Shown: one piece after another, positions 51,101 to 63,402 of the stretch
Position numbering within the stretch: the first letter of the stretch is position 1
Layout: each line of letters opens with the position of its first letter
Assembly (NCBI RefSeq): GCF_040807025.1
Contig: NC_090952.1
Coordinates: 21,697,068 to 21,761,067 of the forward strand
Direction of reading: 5' to 3'
DNA length: 64,000 nucleotides
Origin: Struthio camelus
Lineage: Eukaryota > Chordata > Aves > Struthioniformes > Struthionidae
Program-made: the position numbers and the translations under genes
Notes under the pieces: model-generated
Database searches by the model: none
What the model saw: only the letters and a program-made list of their open reading frames with translations
Told to the model about the DNA's origin: nothing

Positions 51101-54100
51101 TCTACCGTAATGATAATTCTTTATATGACTGTCAGCCCTTTGCATTGTGACAGCTTAAATTAATGTTTTGATATTTCTCTCTTTGTAAGAATACAACAAA
51201 GAAGACAACTGCCAAGGATAGGACAGAAACTGTATGAATGTAAAACAGACATTGTGCACCAATAAAGCCAGAAGGAATAATTTTCATTTTATTGACTTGT
51301 TAATAAGCTTTTGCAACAACTCATCCTGAAGGGGTTGGGTTCTGTAGGCTAACGTGGCCTTCTGTTTCATCTGGATCACAGTAAACTTCTTACTGAAGAT
51401 CTTGAATGCTTCTGGGAATAGTTAGCCCATTCAGGTAAGGGAGGTAAGGGAGGTTTAATATCTAAAGAAGGCTGATTCAACCTCTAGTACTGTATTAGCT
51501 GTTCATGTAAGTTTTGGTGGATTAGTTTGTTTTACAACTGTGACCATAATAACTCTTGTTCACAGCTGAAACTCTTTTATAAACTATTATCATCTCATTT
51601 TTACGTACCAACTCTCCAAAAGTTAAGGGAAGCCATCATCAGAATTCCAAGGAGAGTGCAGGAGGAGTTGGAGGGATTTGGGTTAGCAGGTACAAAGGAT
51701 ATGGCAGACAGGAATTGCCCTAAGGTTTTGTTCAGGTTTGCACCGATCCTTCCAACAGCTCCCAGCATCTCTCATGAATTTATGGCCATGCTATCGCAGC
51801 AGTGAAGTAATATAAGGACTGTAAGCCTGTTCAAAACACAACTTGAAGAAATACTGCCATTTTATATATATACAAATCCTGCAGTCAGAGACAAGAGAAT
51901 AGATGTATGCCCGTGTTACGGTCCACTAAAATTCTACTTATCGAAGGTTAAAAGCCTTTAGCAGCCTCATTCCTGCTCTTAATGTATACTTTGAAAGTCC
52001 CAGCCACAACCTGCCTTCCCTTAAATGAAGCTTGACTTCAGTGAAGGCAGAGTTTTTAAATGTTCTTTTAAAAATCCTTTAAAAAAAGATGTGAGATAGT
52101 GAGATGCAGTTTAATGTTTCAGCTTAGCTGAGGTTTTCATTACTACCTTCTTTCATTTTTATCATTTTCTGTCTCTTTTTCCTCTCGCACATTCCTTTAG
52201 GACTTGGCCTCACCTGAGAGAAGAGGAATTTAAATGAAAGTAGAACAAAAAATCAATTAATCCATTCTTTGTGACAGAAGCCACCAGATGATGCTGTTAC
52301 TCTTACAGCTTCTTAGCATGTGAGCAAGATTTCAGTTTTTGAAGGAATGCTGCATTGTTATTAGTTTAGTTTTACAGTAATCCTCTGAGAGAAGCTAGTA
52401 GCAGAATGTGTTTTCTACTTTATTCTCTATATTAGGATGCAGTTCTTGGGACAAATTACTTTCCTTGGAGCTAAATTTCAGTGCCTCGCTGAGGTTTCTG
52501 GAAATAGCAGGAACATTTGTGATAACTACAGCTACTACTGCCACGAGGCGAAAAAAAAAGAAAAAAAGGCAAAACAAGTTTCACTTCGCGGACAGTCCGC
52601 ATAACTTTCTGTTCCATCAACAGAGAGACATACCAAACCTCCAAGTTATGTCACTGTACAGGAAGAAGTGACAGTTGGCTCAGAAGGAGGACTCTGAAGA
52701 AGCAAAGGAAACACTACGTCTTTGGATATGCTGGGCCATATAAGGAAAGCTATAAGAAGGGCAGGCACTGTTTGGATCACAGACCATCCCTTTGACCTGT
52801 ATCTTTCCATGTTTAATAGAGTACTGGTCCCAGAGAGCTTCAAATAATAGATCAGAAGTGTGAAACATCCTATTTATCTTAATGGGCCACAAGTGCTGAA
52901 GCCTAGGGATGAAAAATTTAATATCAGATTTGTCAAATATTTCACTGCTGATGGGATCATTTTAGCAGAAATGACCAATGACAGTGCTTATCCATCAAAT
53001 TGAAGTTTTAATATAAAAAATAAATAACTCAGGAGACAGGGCATTCAGTGGAGGATTCATTTATGCATTTTAATTAAAAATCGGGATTGTTTAAATGCAA
53101 ATGAAGCAAACACAGAAATGCCAGCGCACTGCATCGGCATGCTTAGCATCACAGCGGCAGCAGAGGTTTGGTTCCGTCAGCTGTGGTGATGACAGGATGC
53201 TGAGTGAAGGATACGAGGAAGTTTTACTGTATCTGCAGAAGATACTGCCATCGGCTGTGCCTTCCTTGCTTCTACCAGAGGAAACAACCCCCACAGCTGT
53301 CATCTGGCGAAAATGAGAGCTTTTGCCTCAGCCAAGCTCTTAATGGGCAGTAATCTGTTAAACTAGAAAGTTTCACTGAGGGGTGCGTGCCAGATCTGAA
53401 CTAGGCAAGATTAAATTATTCTGCTTATGCTAGGAGGAGAGAGTGAAGTGGGATACGTGTACCCGAGATTATCTTTGCCCTTGAGTTTCTAAGCTTGGCT
53501 GCCATTTTATATAAAAGAAGTTCTGTTTACTTTTTATGGATTTTATAAGAAAGAATAAGCAAGCACGTACGAAAATCAAGCAAGCACGTTACAGAGCTAA
53601 TGCACCCAGGCTTTGCTAAGCCAATTAAGCAATCCAATCAAGGTCACAGCTGAGAGGGACTCAATAGATCAATGAGATTGAATGGCCAAAATTAATACAA
53701 GGGGAAATTAAATCAAAACAAGGAGATTGAGACTGAATTTGTTTTGTTAGTCTTTGGCTGGGGATTTTTAAGGGGAAGCAGGTTTCTTTTCAGTCTAAAG
53801 TCACAGCCAGTATTCAGCTCCAAGTTTATGCGCCTGGACAGCAGAAGATACAAGTATTTAAAGGATGTTTGTGTCCATCCGGTACAAGGTCTGTGCTGGT
53901 CCTTCCCAAGTGAGGCTGTCTATAGTAAAAGGTGATCCTGGCTGTTTCATTTAAGGAAGTACAGCAACTATAGTGCTCTCAACAGCTTTCCTTCATTATT
54001 TTCTCCCTTAAATCTCACTGTTGTAGCAAGTTATTAGCTTGCTGTTCTGATTCTCCCCTTCTAGCCCAGAGAGAATCTTTCCATGGAAGTGACACAGATG

Positions 54101-57100
54101 ACAGGCAAATCAAGCAGTAACAGCTTCGGGAAAAAAATAATAAATCCAGAAGAATCTACCTAATTATACGGAAGATTTGCCGAGTTTGGTGTTTACTTTT
54201 AGGGACCTGTATGTAGTGCTGTTTCTCCATTATAGAGTGCAAATATGCAAGTGTGTGTTTGAGATAAGGCAGTATCGTCCTGGTATAATGGAAAGAAAAT
54301 GAAATGAAAGAGTTCAAAATGTTTTATTTCTTGAGATCCTTCGCTTGTGGTGGTGTCAGCAGCTGTAACAAAGTTTCAGGTTGAATGCAACTTGCAATTA
54401 TGTTGAAGATCTCAGTGGTAGTAGCACAGCCAGTAACAAGCCTCTTACCAATTTTTTCCCTAAATTGTTCAGTCACAAGAGGGAAAAGCTTTATGTCCAG
54501 AAGCTGTCTGTGCTGGCTGGAAATAAATGCTCTTCTTCCTTTCGTGGTCTTCACTTCTTTAAGAGTCCTGCTTATGGTGATTGAAGAACACATCTTGCTG
54601 CAGCTGATGTTGTCTACTAGAGGAGTCTTGGGCCATATGGCCACCAGGATGAGTGCTCACTATCATGCAACATCTGCTAGGCTAACCGCGGGCATATATT
54701 TGTCCAAAACTGAGATATGGGAGGGCAGGCTGTGAAAATTTATGTTTACTTTCTGGCTTAGTAAAAAAGAAATCAAGACACTACAGTAAAACACTTTAAA
54801 AATAAAATTATTTCTTCATGAGTACTTTTATGGCAGTTACTTCTTTACCCTACGTTAGGGAGCTAATGTAGATAAATTCATATCCTACCTTAAAGAAACA
54901 CTCTGCTTTTATTATTCCATTAGGCTAAATTTCACTCATAATTACAGTTTTTCTAGGTCCAATTCAAACTGATAGTGAGAAACAGATTTTCTCTCTCTTA
55001 AACATAGGCTAGAGGACCTTGAATACAGAGAACTGGACTACAAGGGAATAAAAGTGGGGACTGCCACCCTGCTTCAGCTGGAAGGAAGCTCTGAGTGGGG
55101 GCATGTGGAGCATCTCCTCCCCTCATTGCCTGCAGGGAATGGGTTCTCGATGTGTCAGGTCACATCAACCACCAAGCCCCATACGTAGCCACATCCAGGG
55201 ACACTGGCAGGGTTATGATGGTAGGGCACAGATGAGAGTCTAGGTTTCATATAGAGGAGGGGAGAGGGAACAAAAAGGAGCTGTCTTGTTTGTTTGTTTG
55301 CACATCCCACAGGGATTTGCAAGCCTCGAAGCCTGCTTTGCTGACCGTTTCTGTTTCAGCTCCACGCAGAGCATGCCAGTGGCTGCTGAGCAACTTGTGT
55401 GAGTGACTACTACTCAGCATGAGCAACGGGTTGCAGAGCCAGGCCTTCTGTTTGGGCAAAACCCAACAACACTGCTGAATTAAAGACGTAATTGGGGTTT
55501 TGGCAAAATTGCAACACAGCTGCCCAAGGTCATCTCCAGTGAAAGTAGCTGAGGAGGTTTACACAGAAGATGTTAATTGGATTTTCGTTTTCTCTTTAGA
55601 AAGGTTCAGAGCTATCAGATCTCACCACACTACATGCTGCATGAATATGTCCAATGATATTGTGAGCTGATTATTGTTCGTTCTTAACGGCTTTCCATCT
55701 CCGTAACAACGGTATTAGCATTAATATTGTGCCCAGGGCTCTAAATATGGATACTAATGGAACTCAATCAGCTCTTAAAGAACAAAGGATCCCTTTTATA
55801 TGGCACCCAGTGACAGTTAGAGGATTGGATTAGCAACTTGTCAATCCTTCGTTTTGCAGCTTTTTTTTTTTTCTGATGCCTTCTTGAATGCTTGGATACT
55901 ATGTAAAATTACATTATCTGAAAAATTAGTACAAAACATTAAGTGAAAGCTATGTGCTACTCCCTCCTGGCCTGATTATTCTAGATTATTTAACTAAGTA
56001 GCTAGGATACCCCTAATTTAAGTGCTGAATTTCCACAACACAAAATGCTATCTTTTCTCATAAAGGAAGCCCAGAAAAGAGCAAGCTCGATTGTCAATTA
56101 TGCTTCTTCCATGAAATCTCTTCTATCCCCTTCAGGATAGGCTTGGGTGAAAATATAATTGCAGTGGATAAGGAAGCTTAAGAAAAGATACAAATGAAAA
56201 ATGTTACGTGTTGGCATCTGATTGATCCATTTGAAAAGGAATAGAAGGAGAATTTGATGAGATGGTAAGGAGCTGATAGTTTGTTTCGAAGGAACCCGGC
56301 ATTTTTAACCTGTGCAGGGTGCTGAGCTATAATTAAGAACGGCAAGTCTGTGAAAAATCTATTTAAACTCCTGACAGCTTCTCCAGATTTGCATTTTTGA
56401 CATCTGCATTCACTCTGGCAAATCACTAATGTGATTTTTTTCAAAATTATATTTTTATTGGCTTTCTGCATATAATAACAAAGTAACAATGATGTTACAG
56501 CCTGGACAGGGCTTTAACTCAAAAGCTCAGTACTTACAATGTGCTTAATTAGCTGCCTGATTATTGTTTTATGCTGAAAGAAGTTTTGTAAATGTGTTTT
56601 CATCTATAAAGCATCTTTAAAGTGAAGCAACTGTTTGATTCCATTAGTTTGTGAAAACTATAGCAAACCCTGGATAACAAAGCAGTATGATTAATTGATA
56701 TCAAGATACTCATCTCTCTATTTTTTTTCTCTGAGATGGTTGAAGAACTGAATAACAAAACAAATATTTGGGTGAACTTTGAGTTATATAAGTCTTTCCT
56801 ATTAGTAATTATTCTGCAAGGGAAGGAAAAGGCTTAAACCTAGTAGCATGAATATAGGGTAATATTTTAAAACATATCAGCAATCTTCCTCAGACTGTGA
56901 AGAACTTGAAATGACATTTAAGTCAGATGCACTATGAATGTGTTGGTTTTAATTTGATAGCAAAGAAATACCATCATTAATTAGAATGCTTTCAGATTAG
57001 TGTTTGTCTTGCATAATTCAACATTTGCCAAAGTTCAGGAAAGATATGCACTAAGTAGAAATTATTACTTTGATAATGCTACTACATTTCCTCTCCTTAT

Positions 57101-58700
57101 TTTTACTATGGCTTTTTAATTTGGGTAATGAGTATATATCACTAATCATTGCGAAAGCCTATTACCAACACCAACCAATCCATCAAGTTGAGTTAATAAT
57201 TTACTTTATTATAAAAATTGTAACTGGACACAGCTGTAGAGGACTGAAGGAAACTAAAAAAAATGCCTCTTTAGCAGATAACCTATTTTCCTCTATGTAC
57301 CAAATGCCCCTTGTGCTGCAGGGACTTGTTTCCCCACTGCTGGAATTCCAGTGGTTACTATTAAGCTCCTGCTCAAGACTCATTCCACTGCAGGGCAAAT
57401 GGAAATTAAATGCTCAAGGAATTAGGAGAAGATGGTCTTCTCTCCTACTTAATTTTCCTGCGTATTATTAGTAGCAGCCTCTGCACTACTAATGCCCTTC
57501 TCCCACTGTGTAGGCATGAGTTGGCAAGGTCATTTATTTTTGAACGTGTTTACTGGAAAAATGCAGTTGCATCTGAACGATTGTTTTGGGAAAAATAAAA
57601 ATCTTTGGATGAGTCAGAAGTGAAGAAAAAAAGGTCATTTGAGAAGATTCCAGTAGGAGAAGAAATTGATAAAGAATATGGAAATGTATTCTAATTAGAA
57701 TGAGAAGTTTGAAGACTGCACCCTGTAGTGAAATTAGTGTCTGCAGCAGACAGTGCTCCTCATTAGCAAATGGGGACCTCAGTTTTATTACACTTAAACC
57801 AAGATTCTTCACTGTGTCCTACCACTTAAAAATATGCATCACTGACCACAGTGCTTGCGCCTGGGGTTATTCTTAACCCTTTGTGCTCACGAATAGAAAA
57901 AAACTTTGAAAGAAGCACGAGTTGGATGAGAGATGCTACCGAGATACAGGGTGTATTATGCTGAGATTGAATCTTCCTTTGAATGGTGAAAGGATCATGT
58001 TAAATCATGTTAAACTGCAGCATTTATTTATTTTTAGGACAGTTTTATCTGGTGACAATACCGTCATTATAGGCCTTTGTTGTTAAGGTGTGTGTATATT
58101 TCTGTTGTAAAACCTGAGCACCAGAAATGCATAAACAGCAAAGCTTTTAAAATCAAACCCCTCCAAACAATCACAACTCCAGTCCCTCCCCCCAAGTTTT
58201 AATATTTTCTCATTATTATGTGTCATATGGGAAGGAGAAGAAAAACAAAAAGTGAAATGGGCAAACGTTCAAAAAAGTATAATTTTTTTTAAGTCTTTTA
58301 TTTTTTAATAAGATCTTGCTTTGCCATTAGTCTTTGTCTGCAGCTAAGATGTCATTGGTCTTTGTGAGAATTGTGGTCCCGTTGGCCCCGATGGCCTCTG
58401 CGCCCCGCACTTCACTTCTGCTCTCCTCCTGCTCCCGATTTCCACACGGCTCAGCCTCCATAGGGCAAGATGCCCCTGGAAAATGGAGAATTGCTCACGG
58501 AAAAGAACAAAGATTTTTTTTTTAAAACCTCAACAGCCCAGGTGAGTACAAAACCAAACGAAGACAAAAACCAAAGTGTTCCCAATCAAGAAAATGGAAA
58601 ATTCTACCAAAAAATCAGTTATTTGTACACAGTTTTTTTTTTTAAGAATAAAAAAGAAACGAATTTCCATTTTCCAATGGAAGAGTATTTCCCTGAAATG
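48106..58700. other. Non-coding DNA, no firm gene
   Basis: No domain, RNA gene or dispersed repeat is recognised. Open frames of up to 152 codons (minus 50384-50842) read as random sequence. Small tandem duplications occur at 51433-51450, 53557-53589 and 57994-58013. Confidence 0.6.
57994..58013. repeat. Perfect 10-bp tandem duplication
   Basis: ATCATGTTAA occurs twice head to tail with no spacer. It is a short slippage-type duplication with no evident role. Confidence 0.9.
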
Positions 58701-58729
58701 CTTTGAGCAGCAAGAAGGCTTGGGCAGAA

Positions 58730-59510
58730 GGCTCTGCAGCCCGGCGTGGGGCAGCCCTCGCGGGCGCTGCGTGACTCTCCTGTGCTTGGAGCCTTCGTTT
58801 CCCCAGAGCGCCCGATTCAATTTACCTGCGGCCCACGGCCAGCACGATGTGTCGCTAGAAGAGATAAAGCTTGACTTTTGTATAAAGAGAAGATTACTTC
58901 TTTAGTCTTGGGAAAGAAAAGGGAGAAAAGGAGGTGCAGACAGAAGTAATAAACAACTGCAAGCTCTGGACGTATTTGAAATGTTTCTGCCGTTCATCGT
59001 TTCTCTTGGCTACAAGTAACTATCTGTGTGTTAAATAGCTGATGGGGCTTTCGTACCGTTAGGACCACGTCCCAGCACAGAGCCAGCACCGCAGGCAGGA
59101 GGGCGACGAGCGGGAAGCGCAGCAGATGCAAGCAGACGCGTGTCTGCAGTGCCCTTCGCTAGCGCGCTGCTTCGCGGGCCGCGCTCCCCTCTCCCATGTG
59201 CCTGTGCTGCCAGCGTAGACGCAGCGGCTTCAGCGAAGCCCTCCTGCGTAAGTGCGCTTCAGACCCTCCAGACAGAATGGAAAGGCTCTTCGTGCCGTGG
59301 CAGAGCCTGACTTCACCTCCCCCCCGCAACACACATACCGCCTCCTAGCCGAGCGTACTTGCCATGCAGCACCAGTAAGCTATGAGGGTAAATGTGTTGA
59401 ACGAACGGTTAGTTATTTTTTTCTTAGCTGTTTTGATGAGGGAGCTGCAAGGAGTCCTGTTGCTGAAGTGCCTTGGGATCCTCTGTTTGAAGATGCCACC
59501 TAAGCAGCAT
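58730..59510. promoter_or_regulatory. CpG-rich patch, possible CpG island
   Basis: CpG dinucleotides are dense at about 58738-58855 and 59065-59350 (more than two dozen in the latter), while flanking DNA is AT-rich and CpG-poor. Clusters such as GCGGGCCGCGCTCC contain SP1-like and GC-box-like sequence. Unmethylated CpG islands usually mark promoters, but no clear first exon is visible on either side. An old GC-rich repeat is an alternative. Confidence 0.4.
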
Positions 59511-59700
59511 CGTCCCTCATAGGCGTGCTGGGGGCAGGGGTAAGTGCGCATGTGCCTGTGCGGTGGAGACGGGTGGGGGAGCTGGTGGAGAGCTGCAGCT
59601 GATTACAGTCAAAAATCATAACTTCAGACAACTCTAATGTTTGCAGCTGGAAAGACTTAAAAGCTATTTGCCTCTAATCTCCCTCCGACAATCAATGAAT

Positions 59701-59736
59701 TGAACAGTAAATGTTATTAGACTAATTTACTGTTCA
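59701..59736. repeat. 12-bp perfect inverted repeat, hairpin 1
   Basis: TGAACAGTAAAT (59701-59712) and its exact reverse complement ATTTACTGTTCA (59725-59736) flank a 12-nt loop. It is far too good to be expected often at this spacing by chance. Confidence 0.9.
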
Positions 59737-59749
59737 TCAAGAGTAAGAA

Positions 59750-59774
59750 ATGAATAGAATAATTTACTATTCAT
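59750..59774. repeat. 8-bp inverted repeat, hairpin 2
   Basis: ATGAATAG (59750-59757) and CTATTCAT (59767-59774) are perfect arms around a 9-nt loop. The 14-mer AATTTACTATTCAT (59761-59774) repeats the right half of hairpin 1 (59724-59737) with one change. Confidence 0.85.
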
Positions 59775-59924
59775 ACATCCAACTGTGTGACATGTGTACC
59801 GATCAGTTTGAAAGAAAAAGCTACAGTAGGGTTCCAATTCTCCCCCCACACCTTTTCTAATTATAATTTATCTCCATTCTCATCTGTAAAGCTGCTCTGG
59901 ATTTACCCCAGTAGCAGAATGACC

Positions 59925-59956
59925 ACATCTGTTTTGGTACACATCTGCTTTGGTAC
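59925..59956. repeat. 16-bp tandem duplication
   Basis: ACATCTGTTTTGGTAC (59925-59940) is followed immediately by ACATCTGCTTTGGTAC, one mismatch. Recent local duplication is the simplest reading. Confidence 0.9.
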
Positions 59957-60292
59957 ATAGAATAATTTGCTATCTCGCCATCTCCATAATTTCCACTGGG
60001 GCAGGCAGTCACGAACTGTACGGCTGTAAAGGAGGCCCCTGGTAATTCTCACTATTCTCTGTGGGAAGCATTTACCTCCGGTTTATGGGCAGCTCCCATA
60101 AGGATGCTGCAGGTAATTGTGCTACATCTTGAGCATCTCATCTTTCTGCAGAGGCTACCCTAGTTATTTAGGAGTTTGGAGCATTCAGGGAAGAAACTGG
60201 ATCAGTTGTTTTCTCCAAGCTAAAACTGGGATAATGTTAAACGTTTAGAAATGCTCAACACCAGCATTTCTTCGAGAAGCCAGCTATATTCT

Positions 60293-60310
60293 GGGGGGGG
60301 GGGGGGGGGG
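60293..60310 (+). repeat. Run of 18 G residues
   Basis: Eighteen consecutive Gs are followed by AGGG. Long poly-G is rare in vertebrate DNA. It can form G-quadruplexes and is also a common place for sequencing-length error. Confidence 0.9.
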
Positions 60311-60978
60311 AGGGAAACAGGCCTGTATCATCTGCACAGAAAACTGTTAGTGCTCAATTTGATGGTCTCTGAATTTATATTTTAGGTATCAAAGAGAGAA
60401 TATGAGAGCATACCAATCACCTCGTGGCCACTGCAGATTTGAACACAAGAAAAACACCGGGGAAAACTGGTCCAAAAGGACTAGAGTTGAGGCCGTCAGC
60501 AGGATTCGTATTACCTGCTTGAGTGGACGCCAGTCTTTCTGCTGGTGGTTACCGGGGTCAAAACTCGAGGCTTCCTGGCTCTTACAAGAGGTATGGCATC
60601 TTGCTTCCCAACCTAGCACAGGACTGCTGTCCTCCTTATTAATTCTACTTTGGCTTAGTTCCCCTTCTTTGCAAGTTACACTAAAAAGAAGCGTTTTTTT
60701 AGTACAGAGGAAATAGCTTTTAAGTGCACACAGACAACTTCTCACTTCAACAGTATAGTCTTTCCAGCACCTCAAGAGATCCCACAGTTTTTGTTTTGAT
60801 AAACAAGATGCCATCTACCATCTGCCACCTCCCATTGCCTCTGTCAGGAAGTACGATTTTGAGAATTCTTCCAACTGGAAGAGTCTTAACTGTCTCTGCA
60901 CTTCAACAGTATCCTTTTTCGTAGTCTTTGAAAATCTGTCCTCAGGTTCTCAAATTTAGTATTGGAAAGCAAATCTGG

Positions 60979-60997
60979 AAAAAAAAAAAAAAAAAAA
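60979..60997 (+). repeat. Run of 19 A residues
   Basis: Nineteen As end in GGAAAAA. No target-site duplication or retroposed body is seen next to it, so it is listed as a simple repeat only. Confidence 0.9.
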
Positions 60998-63393
60998 GGA
61001 AAAAGCTCTGACCTTGAAGAATTAGGATTAAATTTGCTTTTCAAAAAATAAACTGCAAAGAATACCAGCAACAAAGCGGAAATTACGTTTTTATCTTCCC
61101 TCCTTGTTCTGAGCAATGTGCATTTCCCCAGGACCTGACAATCAGGCTTATTTTTATCCTTCTCACACACTAGCTTCAGTAAGAGAGATCCCACCAGCCA
61201 AGCACCACCGCAAGTCTCCCAAACAACTCTTTTCCCAGCATGTCTCCTTTCATCCATTTGAAATTTAAGAAGCACTCAAGAAAGTATTGCTCCTCAAGAA
61301 GAAAGCTTTCCTCCCAAGTTCTCGCCTGTGTAGAAAAGCCCCTAAGCCAGTGTTGCTCCAACAGAGTTTGGCCTTTTGTGCAATCAGTCAAAGGGATAGC
61401 GCGGTTTCCAAGCCGTGCTGGAACATGCCACAGAGAGCTCCGGTTCAACCAGGACACATCCTGCAGTACTGTTCACACTGACCCCCATGTGGACAAGTTG
61501 CTGACTCTGAGCCAAGTGAGATTACTTTTAGTATAGTTTTAGCAAGAAATTCTGCTGAAGCCAGTCTACAATCATGTAAATAGTTGCTGTAGGAACACAG
61601 GGACTGTGATCTGCTTGTGCTGGATTTGAGGGTGAGACAACTGATAAATGATGCTCGTGTCTGTGTGGAAGAGCAGTCATTGCCAGGAGGGACATAGGGC
61701 TTGGGTGCAGCTCCTCTCCTGGAAGGTAGAAATGTTGGACCGCCCAGGGCAGAGCTGATGGCTGGCTGTAGCTGCAGCCAGCTCTGATTTCTGTGCTAGG
61801 CAATGTTTAAAAAACAGAATCAACACATCAAATGATGTGTCATGCAAGTTTTCCGTGTCAAGGAAAATAGCCTAAGGCCCTTCTTCCCACGTTTGCTGCT
61901 CTGACAGCTAGACAACCTGGTCCAAAAATTTATTCTGGTCTTTAATCAGGCAAAATTGCTGTGATCTCTGAGGCTGGGCTTCACAGTTTTTGAAAGAGAT
62001 TACATGATTTAGTAGAAAGAAGGTACTTGCCCACTGTCTTTGTGGTCTGTGGTCACTGTGAGAATCTTGCATGCTTGTGCACTACCTGCTGAATAACTGG
62101 AAGTGTTCTTGTTTGCCCCTGTCATCTCTGTGCAATAACCATACAGCGTAACAGCTTCAGAGCTATGTTTCCTTCTGTATACCCATAAGCAGATGCTGTT
62201 GAGCACCCAGATGACCCCCAAGTGCTGCATTTATTCTGTGCTGGTTTTGGTTTGTTTGTTTTTTCCCCCATACTCTTTGTGCTAAGGATTACCTTGCTGC
62301 GTTACTATGTTGCCCCCAGGACAAAGCTGGTCCTCCGCAGACCAGGCACAGCGATGTGCAGGGTGCCACGTCACTCCTAGTCTTGACTTTTGTTCACCAA
62401 GTTAGGGCCCAGATACACCTGCCAAGAGGCCAAAGTGAGATTTCTCCTCCATGCCCATATCATCTTTCCCCTTCCACTTCACATGGCCATTTGGATGATG
62501 TCTTTTTACTTAGGATATTGTGAGAAGTCAACTGTGCCTTCAGTTGTTCAGACAGCAATGTGAACGTACGTTCAGCTGACACAGACTCTGGTTTCTCCCA
62601 GGTAAGTTGGATTAGGAACATCGCAGTGCTAATGAAAGTCCCCATATTTCAGGTTTTCAGGACTCTGAGTCATTCAGGTCTCTTAAATGAGTACCCTTTT
62701 CAGGATAGAGAAGACATAACATCTAGATACGAGTTAAAGTTCAAAAAGGAAAACACAAACCAAACCCTAAAAGGACAGGTTTTTAGGCCAATGTGCAATT
62801 TCTCTGGCAGGCAATATGGTTTTCTTGTATATATAATAAACCCCAGTAATCAGAATTGCTCTGAGCTGCCACAACCCACACTCTCCCGTGGTGCAACTCT
62901 GGTCTCTCTCACTGATGTATGCTATTTCTGAGCTAAAGCATAAGGTTTATCATCCCTGCTGTTCTACCCTGCAAGCAGGAGTAAAAAAGGTTGACTACTG
63001 TGTTCAGGCAGCGTCAAATTACTGTAAAACAAGTGAGAGACTGCAGCAATATATGGTGAATCTCAGTTCTTCAGTTTTCTTTCAGATTTTTATTACAAAT
63101 GGGTTCCAAACTGTTGCATGCTTGACAAGAGCAAGAGCCATCAACTCACGTCACATCCCTTCCAAATTAATATCTGTGTATTGGATATACAGATATGGAT
63201 TTGCAGATGAAACCCTTTTGCATCCTGGACATGCTGAGGAGCACCTGGAGTGCTTAGTCTGAGCTATGTAATGAGTTCAGTGTCTTAAACCAACTTCCAG
63301 GCTGTCTTAGGATACGATATAGTAAAAAGATGCTAGAAAGTATGCAAAACTATGTAGGGGGTAATAGCGTTACACAGAGCTCTGGGCTAGACA

Positions 63394-63402
63394 TATAAAA
63401 GG
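63394..63402 (+). promoter_or_regulatory. TATA box, TATAAAAGG
   Basis: A consensus TATA element lies about 60 to 80 bp ahead of a CpG-rich segment (63448-63680), the arrangement of a core promoter or of a retroviral long terminal repeat. No open reading frame downstream is recognised. Chance matches to this 9-mer are possible but uncommon. Confidence 0.3.

Noticed and set aside
57076..57471. Frame beginning with a signal-peptide-like hydrophobic run
   Set aside because: The hydrophobic run is translated T-rich DNA. The rest shows no domain.
60979..60997. A19 run as the tail of a retroposed gene copy
   Set aside because: No recognisable gene body upstream and no target-site duplication flanking it.
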